Of a stretch of 64,000 nucleotides of DNA, positions 39,342 through 52,850 are shown one piece after another; positions within the stretch are counted from its first letter, which is position 1; each line of letters opens with the position of its first letter. The notes beneath the pieces were generated by a model, which was given only the letters and a program-made list of their open reading frames with translations, was not told the DNA's origin and ran no database searches. Origin of the DNA: Paramacrobiotus metropolitanus (lineage: Eukaryota; Tardigrada; Eutardigrada; Parachela; Macrobiotidae); the NCBI RefSeq assembly GCF_019649055.1, contig NW_026570455.1, positions 46,053 to 110,052 on the forward strand, given 5' to 3'. A program made the position numbers and the translations under genes.

Positions 39342-42300
39342 CAAAAAGACTGTTGTTGCCACTCGATTTTTAGGAATATCATTGAAGAAACTGCTGACGG
39401 AATAAATTAAAACTCGTCGAATATAATTAGCTTATCATTTAGAACAGAAACAAAATTATTTATTTTCCTTGTCAATTTGTCACCTGTCTGTCAATTTGTC
39501 AAGCGCCTTTTAAATTGTCATTCAACCTGTAAACTTCGCTCAGCTCTCTTCACAGATTACGTTCGTAGATTCCTTTGACGTATTTAGTGTTTTGAAACAA
39601 ATACCAGTAGGTTCCTTTATGCTAAAAAGGATTTCTGAAATCTGTCGCAAAACATCCGGAGGTTTCAAAAAGAATGTTGTCGCCACTCGATTTTTTGGAA
39701 TATCAGGCAGCAACTGCTGACGGATTAAAGAAAAGATCGTCAAATTTAACTAGCTTATCATTTAGAACAAAAACAAAATTATTTATTTTCTTTGTCAATT
39801 TGTCACCCGTCTGTCAATTTGCCAAGCGCCTTTCAAGTTGTCATTCAACCTGTAAACTTTGCTCAGCTCTCTTCAAAGATTACGTTCCTAGATTCCTTTG
39901 ACGTATTTATTAGATTCCGTAAGCTCTTAAGCTAAAAAGGATTAAAGAAAATCAGTAAGCTCTTAAGCCAAAAAGGATTTTGAAATCTGTCGCGAAACAT
40001 CCGGATGTTTCAAAAAGGCTGTTGTCGCCACTCGATTTTTTGGAATATCAGGCAGCAACTGCTGACGGATTAAAGAAAAGATCGTCAAATTTAACCAGCT
40101 TATCATTTAGAACAAAAACAAAGTTATTTATTTTCCTTGTCAATTTGTCACCTGTCTGTCAATTTGTCAGGCGCCTTTCAAATTGTCATTCAACCTGTAA
40201 ACTCTGCTCAGCTCTCTTCAAAGATTACGTTCCTAGATTCCTTTGATGTATTTATTGGATTCCATAAGCTCTTAAGCTAAAAAGGATTAAAGAGAATCAG
40301 TAAGCTCTTAAGCCAAAAAGGATTTTGAAATATGTCGCGAAACATCCGGATGTTTCAAAAAGACTGTTGTCGCCACTCGATTTTTTGGAATATCAGGGCA
40401 GCAACTGCTGACGGATTAAACAAAAGATCGTCAAATTTAATTAGCTTATCATTTAGAACAAAAACAAAATTATTTATTTTCCTTGTCAATTTGTCACCCG
40501 TCTGTCAATTTGTCAAGCGCCTTTTAAATTGTCATTCAACCTGTAAACTTTGCTCAGCTCTCTTCAAAGATTACGTTCGTAGATTCCTTTGACGTATTTA
40601 GTGTTTTGAAACAAAACCAATAGATTCCTTTATGCTAAAGGGATTTCTGAAATCTGTCGCGAAACATCCGGAGGTTTCAAAAGACTGTCGTCGCCACTCG
40701 ATTTTTTGGAATATCAGGCAGCAACTGCTGACGGATTAAACAAAAGATCGTCAAATTTAACCAGCTTATCATTTAGAACAAAAACAAAATTATTTATTTT
40801 CCTTGTCATTTGTCACCTGTCTGTCAATTTGTCAGGCGCCTTTCAAATTGTCATTCAACCTGTAAACTTTGCTCAGCTCTCTCAAAGATTACGTTCCTAG
40901 ATTCCTTTGACGTATTTATTAGATTCCGTAAGCTCTTAAGCTAAAAAGGATTTAAGAAAATCAGTAAGCTCTTAAGCCAGAAAGGATTTTGAAATCTGTC
41001 GCGAAACATCCGGATGTTTCAAAAAGACTGTTGTTGCCACTCGATTTTTAGGAATATCATTGAAGAAACTGCTGACGGATTAAATAAAAACTCGTCAAAT
41101 ATGATTAGCTTATCATTTAGAACAAAAACAAAATTATTTATTTTCCTTGTCAATTTGTCACCTGTCTGTCAATTTGTCAGGCGCCTTTCAAATTGTCTTT
41201 CAACCTGTAAACTTTGCTCAGCTCTCCTCACAGATTACGTTCGTAGATTCCTTTGACGTATTTAGTGTTTTGAAACAAAACCAGTAGATTCCTTTATGCT
41301 AAAAGGATTTCTGAAATCTGTCGCGAAACATCCGGAGGTTTCAAAAAGGGCTGTCGTCGCCACTCGATTTTTTGGAATATCAGGCAGCAACTGCTGACGG
41401 ATTAAACATAAGATCGTCAAATTTAACCAGCTTATCAGTTAGAACAAAAACAAAGTTACTTATTTTCCTTGTCATTTTGTCACCTGTCTGTCAATTTGTC
41501 AGGCGCCTTTCAAATTGTCTTTCAACCTGTAAACTTTGCTCAGCTCTCCTCAAAGATTACGTCCCTAGATTCCTTTGACGTAGTTATTAGATTCCGTAAG
41601 CTCTTAAGCTAAAAAGGATTTAAGAAAATCAGTAAGCTCTTAAGCCAGAAAGGATTTTGAAATCTGTCGCGAAACATCCGGATGTTTCAAAAAGACTGTT
41701 GTTGCCACTCGATTTTTAGGAATATCATTGAAGAAACTGCTGACGGAATAAATTAAAACTCGTCAAATATAGTTAGCTTATCATTTAGAACAAAAACAAA
41801 ATTATTTATTTTCCTTGTCAATTTGTCACCCGTCTGTCAATTTGTCAAGCGCCTTTCAAATTGTCGTTCAACCTATAAACTTCGCTCAGCTCTCTTCACA
41901 GATTACGTTCGTAGATTCCTTTGACGTATTTAGTGTTTTGAAATAAAAACCAGTAGGTTCCTTTATGCTAAAAAGGATTTCTGAAATCTGTCGCAAAACA
42001 TCCGGAGGTTTCAAAAAGGGCTGTCGTCGCCACTCGATTTTTTGGAATATCAGGCAGCAACTGCTGACGGATTAAACATAAGATCGTCAAATTTAACCAG
42101 CTTATCATTTAGAACAAAAACAAAGTTATTTATTTTCCTTGTCAATTTGTCACCTGTCTGTCAATTTGTCAGGCGCCTTTCAAATTGTCATTCTACCTGT
42201 AAACTTTGCTCAGCTCCCTTCAAAGATTACGTCCCTAGATTCCTTTGACGTAGTTATTAGATTCCGTAAGCTCTTAAGCTAAAAAGGATTTAAGAAAATC

Positions 42301-42900
42301 AGTAAGCTCTTAAGCCAAAAAGATTTTGAAATCTGTCGCGAAACATCCGGATGTTTCAAAAAGAATGTTGTCGCCACTCGATTTTTTGGAATATCAGGCA
42401 GCAACTGCTGACGGATTAAACAAAAGATCGTCAAATTTAATCAGCTTATCATTTAGAACAAAAACAAAGTTATTTATTTTCCTTGTCAATTTGTCACCTG
42501 TCTGTCAATTTGTCAGGCGCCTTTCAAATTGTCATTCAACCTGTAAACTTTGCTCAGCTCTCTTCAAGGATTACGTTCCTAGATTCCTTTGACGTATATT
42601 TTAAATTCCGTAGGCTCTTAAGCTAAAAAGGATTAAAGAAAATCAGTTAGCTCTTAAGCCAAAAAGGATTTTGAAATCTTTCGCGAAACATCCGGATGTT
42701 TCAAAAAGACTGTTGTCGCCACTCGATTTTTTGGAATATCAGGCAGCAACTGCTGACGGATTAAAGAAAAGATCGTCAAATTTAACCAGCTTATCATTTA
42801 GAACAAAAACAAAGTTATTTATTTTCCTTGTCAATTTGTCACCTGTCTGTCAATTTGTCAGGCGCCTTTCAAATTGTCATTCAACCTGTAAACTTTGCTC
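39342..42900. repeat. Satellite zone 3: irregular A/B alternation
   Basis: Class B linkers at about 39585, 40598, 41264, 41934 and 42940 give intervals of 3, 2, 2 and 3 monomers, breaking the 2-3-4 pattern of zone 2. Several variants of zone 2 reappear here (for example ATATGTCGCGAAAC at 35935 and 40332), so the zone is probably a rearranged derivative. Confidence 0.75.
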
Positions 42901-45900
42901 AGCTCTCTTCAAGGATTACGTTCGTAGATTCCTTTGACGTATTTATTGTTTTGAAACAAAAACCAGTAGGTTCCTTTATGCTAAAAAGGATTTCTGAAAT
43001 CTGTCGCGAAACATCCGGAGGTTTCAAAAGGCTGTTGTCGCCACTCGATTTTTGGAATATCAGGGCAGCTACTGCTGACGGATTAAACAAAAGATCGTCA
43101 AATTTAATCAGCTTATCATTTAGAACAAAAACAGAATTATTTATTTTCCTTGTCAGTTTGTCACCTGTCTGTCAATTTGTCAGGCGCCTTTCAAATTGTC
43201 GTTCAACCTGTAAACTTTGCTCAGCTCTCTTCAAGGATTACGTTCGTAGATTCCTTTGACGTATTTAGTGTTTTGAAACAAAACCAGTAGGTTCCTTTAT
43301 GCTAAAAAGATTTCTGACATCTGTCGCGAAACATCCGGAGGTTTCAAAAGGCTGTTGTCGCCACTCGATTTTTTGGAATATCAGGGCAGCAACTGCTGAC
43401 GGATTAAGCAAAAATCGTCAAATTTAATCAGCTTATCATTTAGAACAAAACAGAATTATTTATTTTCCTTGTCAATTTGTCACCTGTCTGTCAATTTGTC
43501 AGGCGCCTTTCAAATTGTCATTCAACCTGTAAACTTTGCTCAGCTCTCTTCAAGGATTACGTTCGTAGATTCCTTTGACGTATTTAGTGTTTTGAAACAA
43601 AACCAGTAGGTTCCTTTATGCTAAAAAGGATTTCTGACATCTGTCGCGAAACATCCGGAGGTTTCAAAAAGACTGTTGCCGCCACTCGATTTTTTGGAAT
43701 ATCAGGGCAGCAACTGCTGACGGATTAAACAAAAGATCGTCAAATTTAATCAGCTTATCATTTAGAACAAAAACAAAATTATTTATTTTCCTTGTCAATT
43801 TGTCACCTGTCTGTCAATTTGTCAGGCGCCTTTCAAATTGTCATTCAACCTGTAAACTTTGCTCAGCTCTCTTCAAGGATTACGTTCGTAGATTCCTTTG
43901 ACGTATTTATTGTTTTGAAACGAAAACCAGTAGGTTCCTTTATGCTAAAAAGGATTTCTGACATCTGTCGCGAAACATCCGGAGGTTTCAAAAAGACTGT
44001 TGCCGCCACTCGATTTTTTGGAATATCAGGGCAGCAACTGCTGACGGATTAAACAAAAGATCGTCAAATTTAATCAGCTTATCATTTAGAACAAAAACAA
44101 AATTATTTATTTTCCTTGTCAATTTGTCACCTGTCTGTCAATTTGTCAGGCGCCTTTCAAATTGTCATTCAACCTGTAAACTTTGCTCAGCTCTCTTCAA
44201 GGATTACGTTCGTAGATTCCTTTGACGTATTTAGTGTTTTGAAACAAAACCAGTAGGTTCCTTTATGCTAAAAGGATTTCTGAAATCTGTCGCGAAACAT
44301 CCGGAGGTTTCAAAAGGCTGTTGTCGCCACTCGATTTTTTGGAATATCAGGGCAGCAACTGCTGACGGATTAAACAAAAATCGTCAAATTTAATCAGCTT
44401 ATCATTTAGAACAAAAACAGAATTATTTGTTTTCCTTGTCAATTTGTCACCTGTCTGTCAATTTGTCAGGCGCCTTTCAAATTGTCATTCAACCTGTAAA
44501 CTTTGCTCAGCTCTCTTCAAGGATTACGTTCGTAGATTCCTTTGACGTATTTAGTGTTTTGAAACAAAACCAGTAGGTTCCTTTATGCTAAAAGAATTTC
44601 TGACATCTGTCGCGAAACATCCGGAGGTTTCAAAAAGACTGTTGCCGCCACTCGATTTTTTGGAATATCAGGGCAGCAACTGCTGACGGATTAAACAAAA
44701 GATCGTCAAATTTAATCAGGTTATCATTTAGAACAAAAACAGAATTATTTATTTTCCTTGTCAGTTTGTCACCTGTCTGTCAATTTGTCAGGCGCCTTTC
44801 AAATTGTCATTCAACCTGTAAACTTGCTCAGCTCTCTTCAAGGATTACGTTTGTAGATTCCTTTGACGTATTTAGTGTTTTGAATTTTGAAACAAAAACC
44901 AGTTTTGGAATATCAGGGCAGCAACTGCTGACGGATTAAACAAAAGATCGTCAAATTTAATCAGCTTATCATTTAGAACAAAAACAGAATTATTTGTTTT
45001 CCTTGTCAGTTTGTCACCTGTCTGTCAATTTGTCAGGCGCCTTTCAAATTTTCATTCAACCTGTAAACTTTGCTCAGCTCTCTTCAAGGATTACGTTCGT
45101 AGATTCCTCTGACGTATTTAGTGTTTTGAAACAAAAACCAGTAGGTTCCTTTATGCTAAAAAGGATTTCTGACATCTGTCGCGAAACATCCGGAGGTTTC
45201 AAAAAGACTGTTGCCGCCACTCGATTTTTTGGAATATCAGGGCAGCAACTGCTGACGGATTAAACAAAAGATCGTCAAATTTAATCAGCTTATCATTTAG
45301 AACAAAAACAGAATTATTTATTTTTCTTGTCAGTTTGTCACCTGTCTGTCAATTTGTCAGGCGCCTTTCAAATTGTCATTCAACCTGTAAACTTTGCTCA
45401 GCTCTCTTCAAGGATTACGTTCGTAGATTCCTCTGACGTATTTAGTGTTTTGAAACAAAAACCAGTAGGTTCCTTTATGCTAAAAAGGATTTCTGACATC
45501 TGTCGCGAAACATCCGGAGGTTTTAAAAAGACTGTTGCCGCCACTCGATTTTTTGGAATATCAGGGCAGCAACTGCTGACGGATTAAACAAAAGATCGTC
45601 AAATTTAATCAGCTTATCATTTTGAACAAAAACAAAGTTATTTATTTTCCTTGTCAATTTGTCACCTGTCTGTCAATTTGTCAGGCGCCTTTCAAATTGT
45701 CATTCAACCTGTAAACTTTGCTCAGCTCTCTTCAAGGATTACGTTCGTAGATTCCTTTGACTTATTTAGTGTTTTGAAACAAAAACCAGTAGGTTCCTTT
45801 ATGCTAAAAAGGATTTCTGACATCTGTCGCGAAACATCCGGAGGTTTCAAAAAGACTGTTGCCGCCACTCGATTTTTTGGAATATCAGGGCAGCAACTGC

Positions 45901-48900
45901 TGACGGATTAAACAAAAGATCGTCAAATTTAATCAGCTTATCATTTAGAACAAAAACAGAATTATTTATTTTCCTTGTCAGTTTGTCACCTGTCTGTCAA
46001 TTTGTCAGGCGCCTTTCAAATTGTCATTCAACCTGTAAACTTTGCTCAGCTCTCTTCAAGGATTACGTTTGTAGATTCCTTTGACGTATTTAGTGTTTTG
46101 AAACAAAACCAGTAGGTTCCTTTATGCTAAAAGGATTTCTGAAATCTGTCGCGAAACATCCGGAGGTTTCAAAAAGACTGTTGTCGCCACTCGATTTTTT
46201 GGAATATCAGGGCAGCAACTGCTGACGGATTAAACAAAAGATCGTCAAATTTAATCAGCTTATCATTTAGAACAAAAACAAAATTATTTATTTTCCTTGT
46301 CAATTTGTCACCTGTCTGTCAATTTGTCAGGCGCCTTTCAAATTGTCATTCAACCTGTAAACTTTGCTCAGCTCTCTTCAAGGATTACGTTCGTAGATTC
46401 CTTTGACGTATTTAGTGTTTTGAAACAAAAACCAGTAGGTTCCTTTATGCTAAAAAGGATTTCTGACATCTGTCGCGAAACATCCGGAGGTTTCAAAAAG
46501 ACTGTTGCCGCCACTCGATTTTTTGGAATATCAGGGCAGCAACTGCTGACGGATTAAACATAAGATCGTCAAATTTAATCAGCTTATCATTTAGAACAAA
46601 AACAAAGTTATTTATTTTCCTTGTCAATTTGTCACCTGTCTGTCAATTTGTCAGGCGCCTTTCAAATTGTCATTCAACCTGTAAACTTTGCTCAGCTCTC
46701 TTCAAGGATTACGTTCGTAGATTCCTTTGACGTATTTAGTGTTTTGAAACAAAAACCAGTAGGTTCCTTTATGCTAAAAAGGATTTCTGACATCTGTCGC
46801 GAAACATCCGGAGGTTTCAAAAAGACTGTTGCCGCCACTCGATTTTTTGGAATATCAGGGCAGCAACTGCTGACGGATTAAACATAAGATCGTCAAATTT
46901 AATCAGCTTATCATTTAGAACAAAAACAGAATTATTTATTTTCCTTGTCAGTTTGTCACCTGTCTGTCAATTTGTCAGGCGCCTTTCAAATTGTCATTCA
47001 ACCTGTAAACTTTGCTCAGCTCTCTTCAAGGATTACGTTCGTAGATTCCTTTGACGTATTTAGTGTTTTGAAACAAAACCAGTAGGTTCCTTTATGCTAA
47101 AAGGATTTCTGACATCTGTCGCGAAACATCCGGAGGTTTCAAAAAGACTGTTGCCGCCACTCGATTTTTTGGAATATCAGGGCAGCAACTGCTGACGGAT
47201 TAAACAAAAGATCGTCAAATTTAATCAGCTTATCATTTAGAACAAAAACAGAATTATTTATTTCCCTTGTCAGTTTGTCACCTGTCTGTCAATTTGTCAG
47301 GCGCCTTTCAAATTGTCATTCAACCTGTAAACTTTGCTCAGCTCTCTTCAAGGATTACGTTCGTAGATTCCTTTGACGTATTTAGTGTTTTGAAACAAAA
47401 CCAGTAGGTTCCTTTATGCTAAAAGGATTTCTGACATCTGTCGCGAAACATCCGGAGGTTTCAAAAGACTGTTGCCGCCACTCGATTTTTTTGGAATATC
47501 AGGGCAGCAACTGCTGACGGATTAAACAAAAGATCGTCAAATTTAATCAGCTTATCATTTAGAACAAAAACAAAATTATTTATTTTCCTTGTCAATTTGT
47601 CACCTGTCTGTCAATTTGTCAGGCGCCTTTCAAATTGTCATTCAACCTGTAAACCTTGCTCAGCTCTCTTCAAGGATTACGTTCGTAGATTCCTTTGACG
47701 TATTTAGTGTTTTGAAACAAAACCAGTAGGTTCCTTTATGCTAAAAGGATTTCTGACATCTGTCGCGAAACATCCGGAGGTTTCAAAAGACTGTTGCCGC
47801 CACTCGATTTTTTTGGAATATCAGGGCAGCAACTGCTGACGGATTAAACAAAAGATCGTCAAATTTAATCAGCTTATCATTTAGAACAAAAACAAAATTA
47901 TTTATTTTCCTTGTCAATTTGTCACCTGTCTGTCAATTTGTCAGGCGCCTTTCAAATTGTCATTCAACCTGTAAACTTTGCTCAGCTCTCTTCAAGGATT
48001 ACGTTCGTAGATTCCTTTGACGTATTTAGTGTTTTGAAACAAAACCAGTAGGTTCCTTTATGCTAAAAGGATTTCTGACATCTGTCGCGAAACATCCGGA
48101 GGTTTTAAAAGACTGTTGCCGCCACTCGATTTTTTTGGAATATCAGGGCAGCAACTGCTGACGGATTAAACAAAAGATCGTCAAATTTAATCAGCTTATC
48201 ATTTAGAACAAAAACAAAGTTATTTATTTTCCTTGTCAATTTGTCACCTGTCTGTCAATTTGTCAGGCGCCTTTCAAATTGTCATTCAACCTGTAAACTT
48301 TGCTCAGCTCTCTTCAAGGATTACGTTCGTAGATTCCTTTGACGTATTTAGTGTTTTGAAACAAAAACCAGTAGGTTCCTTTATGCTGAAAAGGATTTCT
48401 GAAATCTGTCGCGAAACATCCGGAGGTTTCAAAAGGCTGTTGTCGCCACTCGATTTTTTGGAATATCAGGGCAGCAACTGCTGACGGATTAAGCAAAAAT
48501 CGTCAAATTTAATCAGCTTATCATTTAGAACAAAAACAGAATTATTTATTTTCCTTGTCAATTTGTCACCTGTCTGTCAATTTGTCAGGCGCCTTTCAAA
48601 TTGTCATTCAACCTGTAAACTTTGCTCAGCTCTCTTCAAGGATTACGTTCGTAGATTCCTTTGACGTATTTAGTGTTTTGAAACAAAAACCAGTAGGTTC
48701 CTTTATGCTGAAAAGGATTTCTGAAATCTGTCGCGAAACATCCGGAGGTTTCAAAAGGCTGTTGTCGCCACTCGATTTTTTTGAATATCAGGGCAGCAAC
48801 TGCTGACGGATTAAGCAAAAATCGTCAAATTTAATCAGCTTATCATTTAGAACAAAAACAAAATTATTTATTTTCCTTGTCAATTTGTCACCTGTCTGTC

Positions 48901-51900
48901 AATTTGTCAGGCGCCTTTCAAATTGTCATTCAACCTGTAAACTTTGCTCAGCTCTCTTCAAGGATTACGTTCGTAGATTCCTTTGACGTATTTATTGTTT
49001 TGAAACAAAACCAGTAGGTTCCTTTATGCTAAAAGGATTTCTGACATCTGTCGCGAAACATCCGGAGGTTTCAAAAGACTGTTGCCGCCACTCGATTTTT
49101 GGAATATCAGGGCAGCAACTGCTGACGGATTAAACAAAAGATCGTCAAATTTAATCAGCTTATCATTTAGAACAAAACAGAATTATTTATTTCCCTTGTC
49201 AGTTTGTCACCTGTCTGTCAATTTGTCAGGCGCCTTTCAAATTGTCATTCAACCTGTAAACTTTGCTCAGCTCTCTTCAAGGATTACGTTCGTAGATTCC
49301 TTTGAAGTATTTAGTGTTTTGAAACAAAAACCAGTAGGTTCCTTTATGCTAAAAAAGGATTTCTGACATCTGTCGCGAAACATCCGGAGGTTTCAAAAGA
49401 CTGTTGCCGCCACTCGATTTTTTGAATATCAGGGCAGCAACTGCTGACGGATTAAACAAAAGATCGTCAAATTTAATCAGCTTATCATTTAGAACAAAAA
49501 CAAAGTTATTTATTTTCCTTGTCAATTTGTCACCTGTCTGTCAATTTGTCAGGCGCCTTTCAAATTGTCATTCAACCTGTAAACTTTGCTCAGCTCTCTT
49601 CAAGGATTACGTTCGTAGATTCCTTTGACGTATTTAGTGTTTTGAAACAAAAACCAGTAGGTTCCTTTATGCTAAAAAGGATTTCTGACATCTGTCGCGA
49701 AACATCCGGAGGTTTCAAAAAGACTGTTGCCGCTACTCGATTTTTTGGAGTATCAGGGCAGCAACTGCTGACGGATTAAACATAAGATCGTCACATTTAA
49801 TCAGCTTATCATTTAGAACAAAAACAGAATTATTTATTTTCCTTGTCAGTTTGTCACCTGTCTGTCAATTTGTCAGGCGCCTTTCAAATTGTCATTCAAC
49901 CTGTAAACTTTGCTCAGCTCTCTTCAAGGATTACGTTCGTAGATTCCTTTGACGTATTTAGTGTTTTGAAACAAAAACCAGTAGGTTCCTTTATGCTAAA
50001 AAGGATTTCTGACATCTGTCGCGAAACATCCGGAGGTTTCAAAAAGACTGTTGCCGCCACTCGATTTTTTGGAATATCAGGGCAGCAACTGCTGACGGAT
50101 TAAACAAAAGATCGTCAAATTTAATCAGCTTATCATTTAGAACAAAAACAGAATTATTTATTTCCCTTGTCAGTTTGTCACCTGTCTGTCAATTTGTCAG
50201 GCGCCTTTCAAATTGTCATTCAACCTGTAAACTTTGCTCAGCTCTCTTCAAGGATTACGTTCGTAGATTCTTTTGACGTATTTAGTGTTTTGAAACAAAA
50301 CCAGTAGGTTCCTTTATGCTAAAAGGATTTCTGACATCTGTCGCGAAACATCCGGAGGTTTCAAAAGACTGTTGCCGCCACTCGATTTTTTTGAATATCA
50401 GTGCAGCAACTGCTGACGGATTAAACATAAGATCGTCAAATTTAATGAGCTTATCATTTAAACAAAAACAGAATTATTTATTTTCCTTGTCAATTTGTCA
50501 CCTGTCTGTCAATTTGTCAGGCGCCTTTCAAATTGTCATTCAACCTGTAAACTTTGCTCAGCTCTCTTCAAGGATTACGTTCGTAGATTCCTTTGACGTA
50601 TTTAGTGTTTTGAAAAAAAAACCAGTAGGTTCCTTTATGCTAAAAGGATTTCTGACATCTGTCGCGAAAAACATCCGGAGGTTTCAAAAGACTGTTGCCG
50701 CCACTCGATTTTTTGGAATATCAGGGCAGCAACTGCTGACGGATTAAACAAAAGATCGTCAAATTTAATCAGCTTATCATTTAGAACAAAAACAAAATTA
50801 TTTATTTTCCTTGTCAATTTGTCACCTGTCTGTCAATTTGTCAGGCGCCTTTCAAATTGTCATTCAACCTGTAAACTTTGCTCAGCTCTCTTCAAGGATT
50901 ACGTTCGTAGATTCTTTTGACGTATTTAGTGTTTTGAAACAAAACCAGTAGGTTCCTTTATGCTAAAAGGATTTCTGACATCTGTCGCGAAACATCCGGA
51001 GGTTTCAAAAGACTGTTGCCGCCACTCGATTTTTGGAATATCAGGGCAGCAACTGCTGACGGATTAAACAAAAGATCGTCAAATTTAATCAGCTTATCAT
51101 TTAGAACAAAAACAGAATTATTTATTTTCCTTGTCAGTTTGTCACCTGTCTGTCAATTTGTCAGGCGCCTTTCAAATTGTCATTCAACCTGTAAACTTTG
51201 CTCAGCTCTCTTCAAGGATTACGTTCGTAGATTCCTTTGACGTATTTAGTGTTTTGAAACAAAAACCAGTAGGTTCCTTTATGCTAAAAAGGATTTCTGA
51301 CATCTGTCGCGAAACATCCGGAGGTTTCAAAAAGACTGTTGCCGCCACTCGATTTTTTGGAATATCAGGGCAGCAACTGCTGACGGATTAAACAAAAGAT
51401 CGTCAAATTTAATCAGCTTATCATTTAGAACAAAAACAGAATTATTTATTTTCCTTGTCAATTTGTCACCTGTCTGTCAATTTGTCAGGCGCCTTTCAAA
51501 TTGTCATTCAACCTGTAAACTTTGCTCAGCTCTCTTCAAGGATTACGTTCGTAGATTCCTTTGACGTATTTAGTGTTTTGAAACAAAAACCAGTAGGTTC
51601 CTTTATGCTAAAAAGGATTTCTGACATCTGTCGCGAAACATCCGGAGGTTTCAAAAAGGCTGTTGCCGCCACTCGATTTTTTGGAATATCAGGGCAGCAA
51701 CTGCTGACGGATTAAACATAAGATCGTCAAATTTAATCAGCTTATCATTTAGAACAAAACAAAGTTATTTATTTTCCTTGTCAATTTGTCACCTGTCTGT
51801 CAATTTGTCAGGCGCCTTTCAAATTGTCATTCAACCTGTAAACTTTGCTCAGCTCTCTTCAAGGATTACGTTCGTAGATTCCTTTGACGTATTTAGTGTT

Positions 51901-52850
51901 TTGAAACAAAACCAGTAGGTTCCTTTATGCTAAAAGGATTTCTGACATCTGTCGCGAAACATCCGGAGGTTTCAAAAGACTGTTGCCGCCACTCGATTTT
52001 TTGGAATATCAGGGCAGCAACTGCTGACGGATTAAAAAAAAGATCGTCAAATTTAATTAGCTTATCATTTAGAACAAAAACAAAATTATTTATTTTCCTT
52101 GTCAATTTGTCACCTGTCTGTCAATTTGTCAGGCGCCTTTCAAATTGTCATTCAACCTGTAAACTTTGCTCAGCTCTCTTCAAGGATTACGTTCATGATT
52201 CCTTTGACGTATTTAGTGTTTTGAAACAAAACCAGTAGGTTCCTTTATGCTAAAAAGGATTTCTGACATCTGTCGCGAAACATCCGGAGGTTTCAAAAGA
52301 CTGTTGCCGCCACTCGATTTTTTGGAATATCAGGGCAGCAACTGCTGACGGATTAAACAAAAGATCGTCAAATTTAATCAGCTTATCATTTAGAACAAAA
52401 ACAGAATTATTTATTTTCCTTGTCAATTTGTCACCTGTCTGTCAATTTGTCAGGCGCCTTTCAAATTGTCATTCAACCTGTAAACTTTGCTCAGCTCTCT
52501 TCAAGGATTACGTTCGTAGATTCCTTTGACGTATTTAGTGTTTTGAAACAAAAACCAGTAGGTTCCTTTATGCTAAAAAGGATTTCTGACATCTGTCGCG
52601 AAACATCCGGAGGTTTCAAAAAGGCTGTTGCCGCCACTCGATTTTTTGGAATATCGGGGCAGCAACTGCTGACGGATTAAACAAAAGATCGTTAAATTCA
52701 ATTAGCTTATCATTTAGAACAAAAACAGAATTATTTATTTTCCTTGTCAATTTGTCACCTGTCTGTCAATTTGTCAGGCGCCTTTCAAATTGTCATTCAA
52801 CCTGTAAACTTTGCTCAGCTCTCTTCAAGGATTACGGTCCTAGATTCCTT
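42901..52850. repeat. Satellite zone 4: nearly pure class B block, about 31 monomers
   Basis: Every linker in this zone is of the GTGTTTTGAAACAAAACC type, and spacing is 322-324 bp apart from one shortened monomer near 44900. Monomers are very alike; most differences are one-base changes in A or T runs and a few shared variants (GTTGCCGCC versus GTTGTCGCC, ACAGAATT versus ACAAAATT). This indicates recent amplification of single B monomers or short blocks. Confidence 0.85.
44880..44935. repeat. Deletion scar inside one satellite monomer
   Basis: After GTGTTTTGAATTTTGAAACA the monomer jumps from AAAACCAG directly to TTTTGGAATATCAGGG. The distance between the flanking CCTGTCTGTC motifs is 245 bp instead of 324, so about 79 bp are missing net, with seven bases added upstream. 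Confidence 0.85.
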
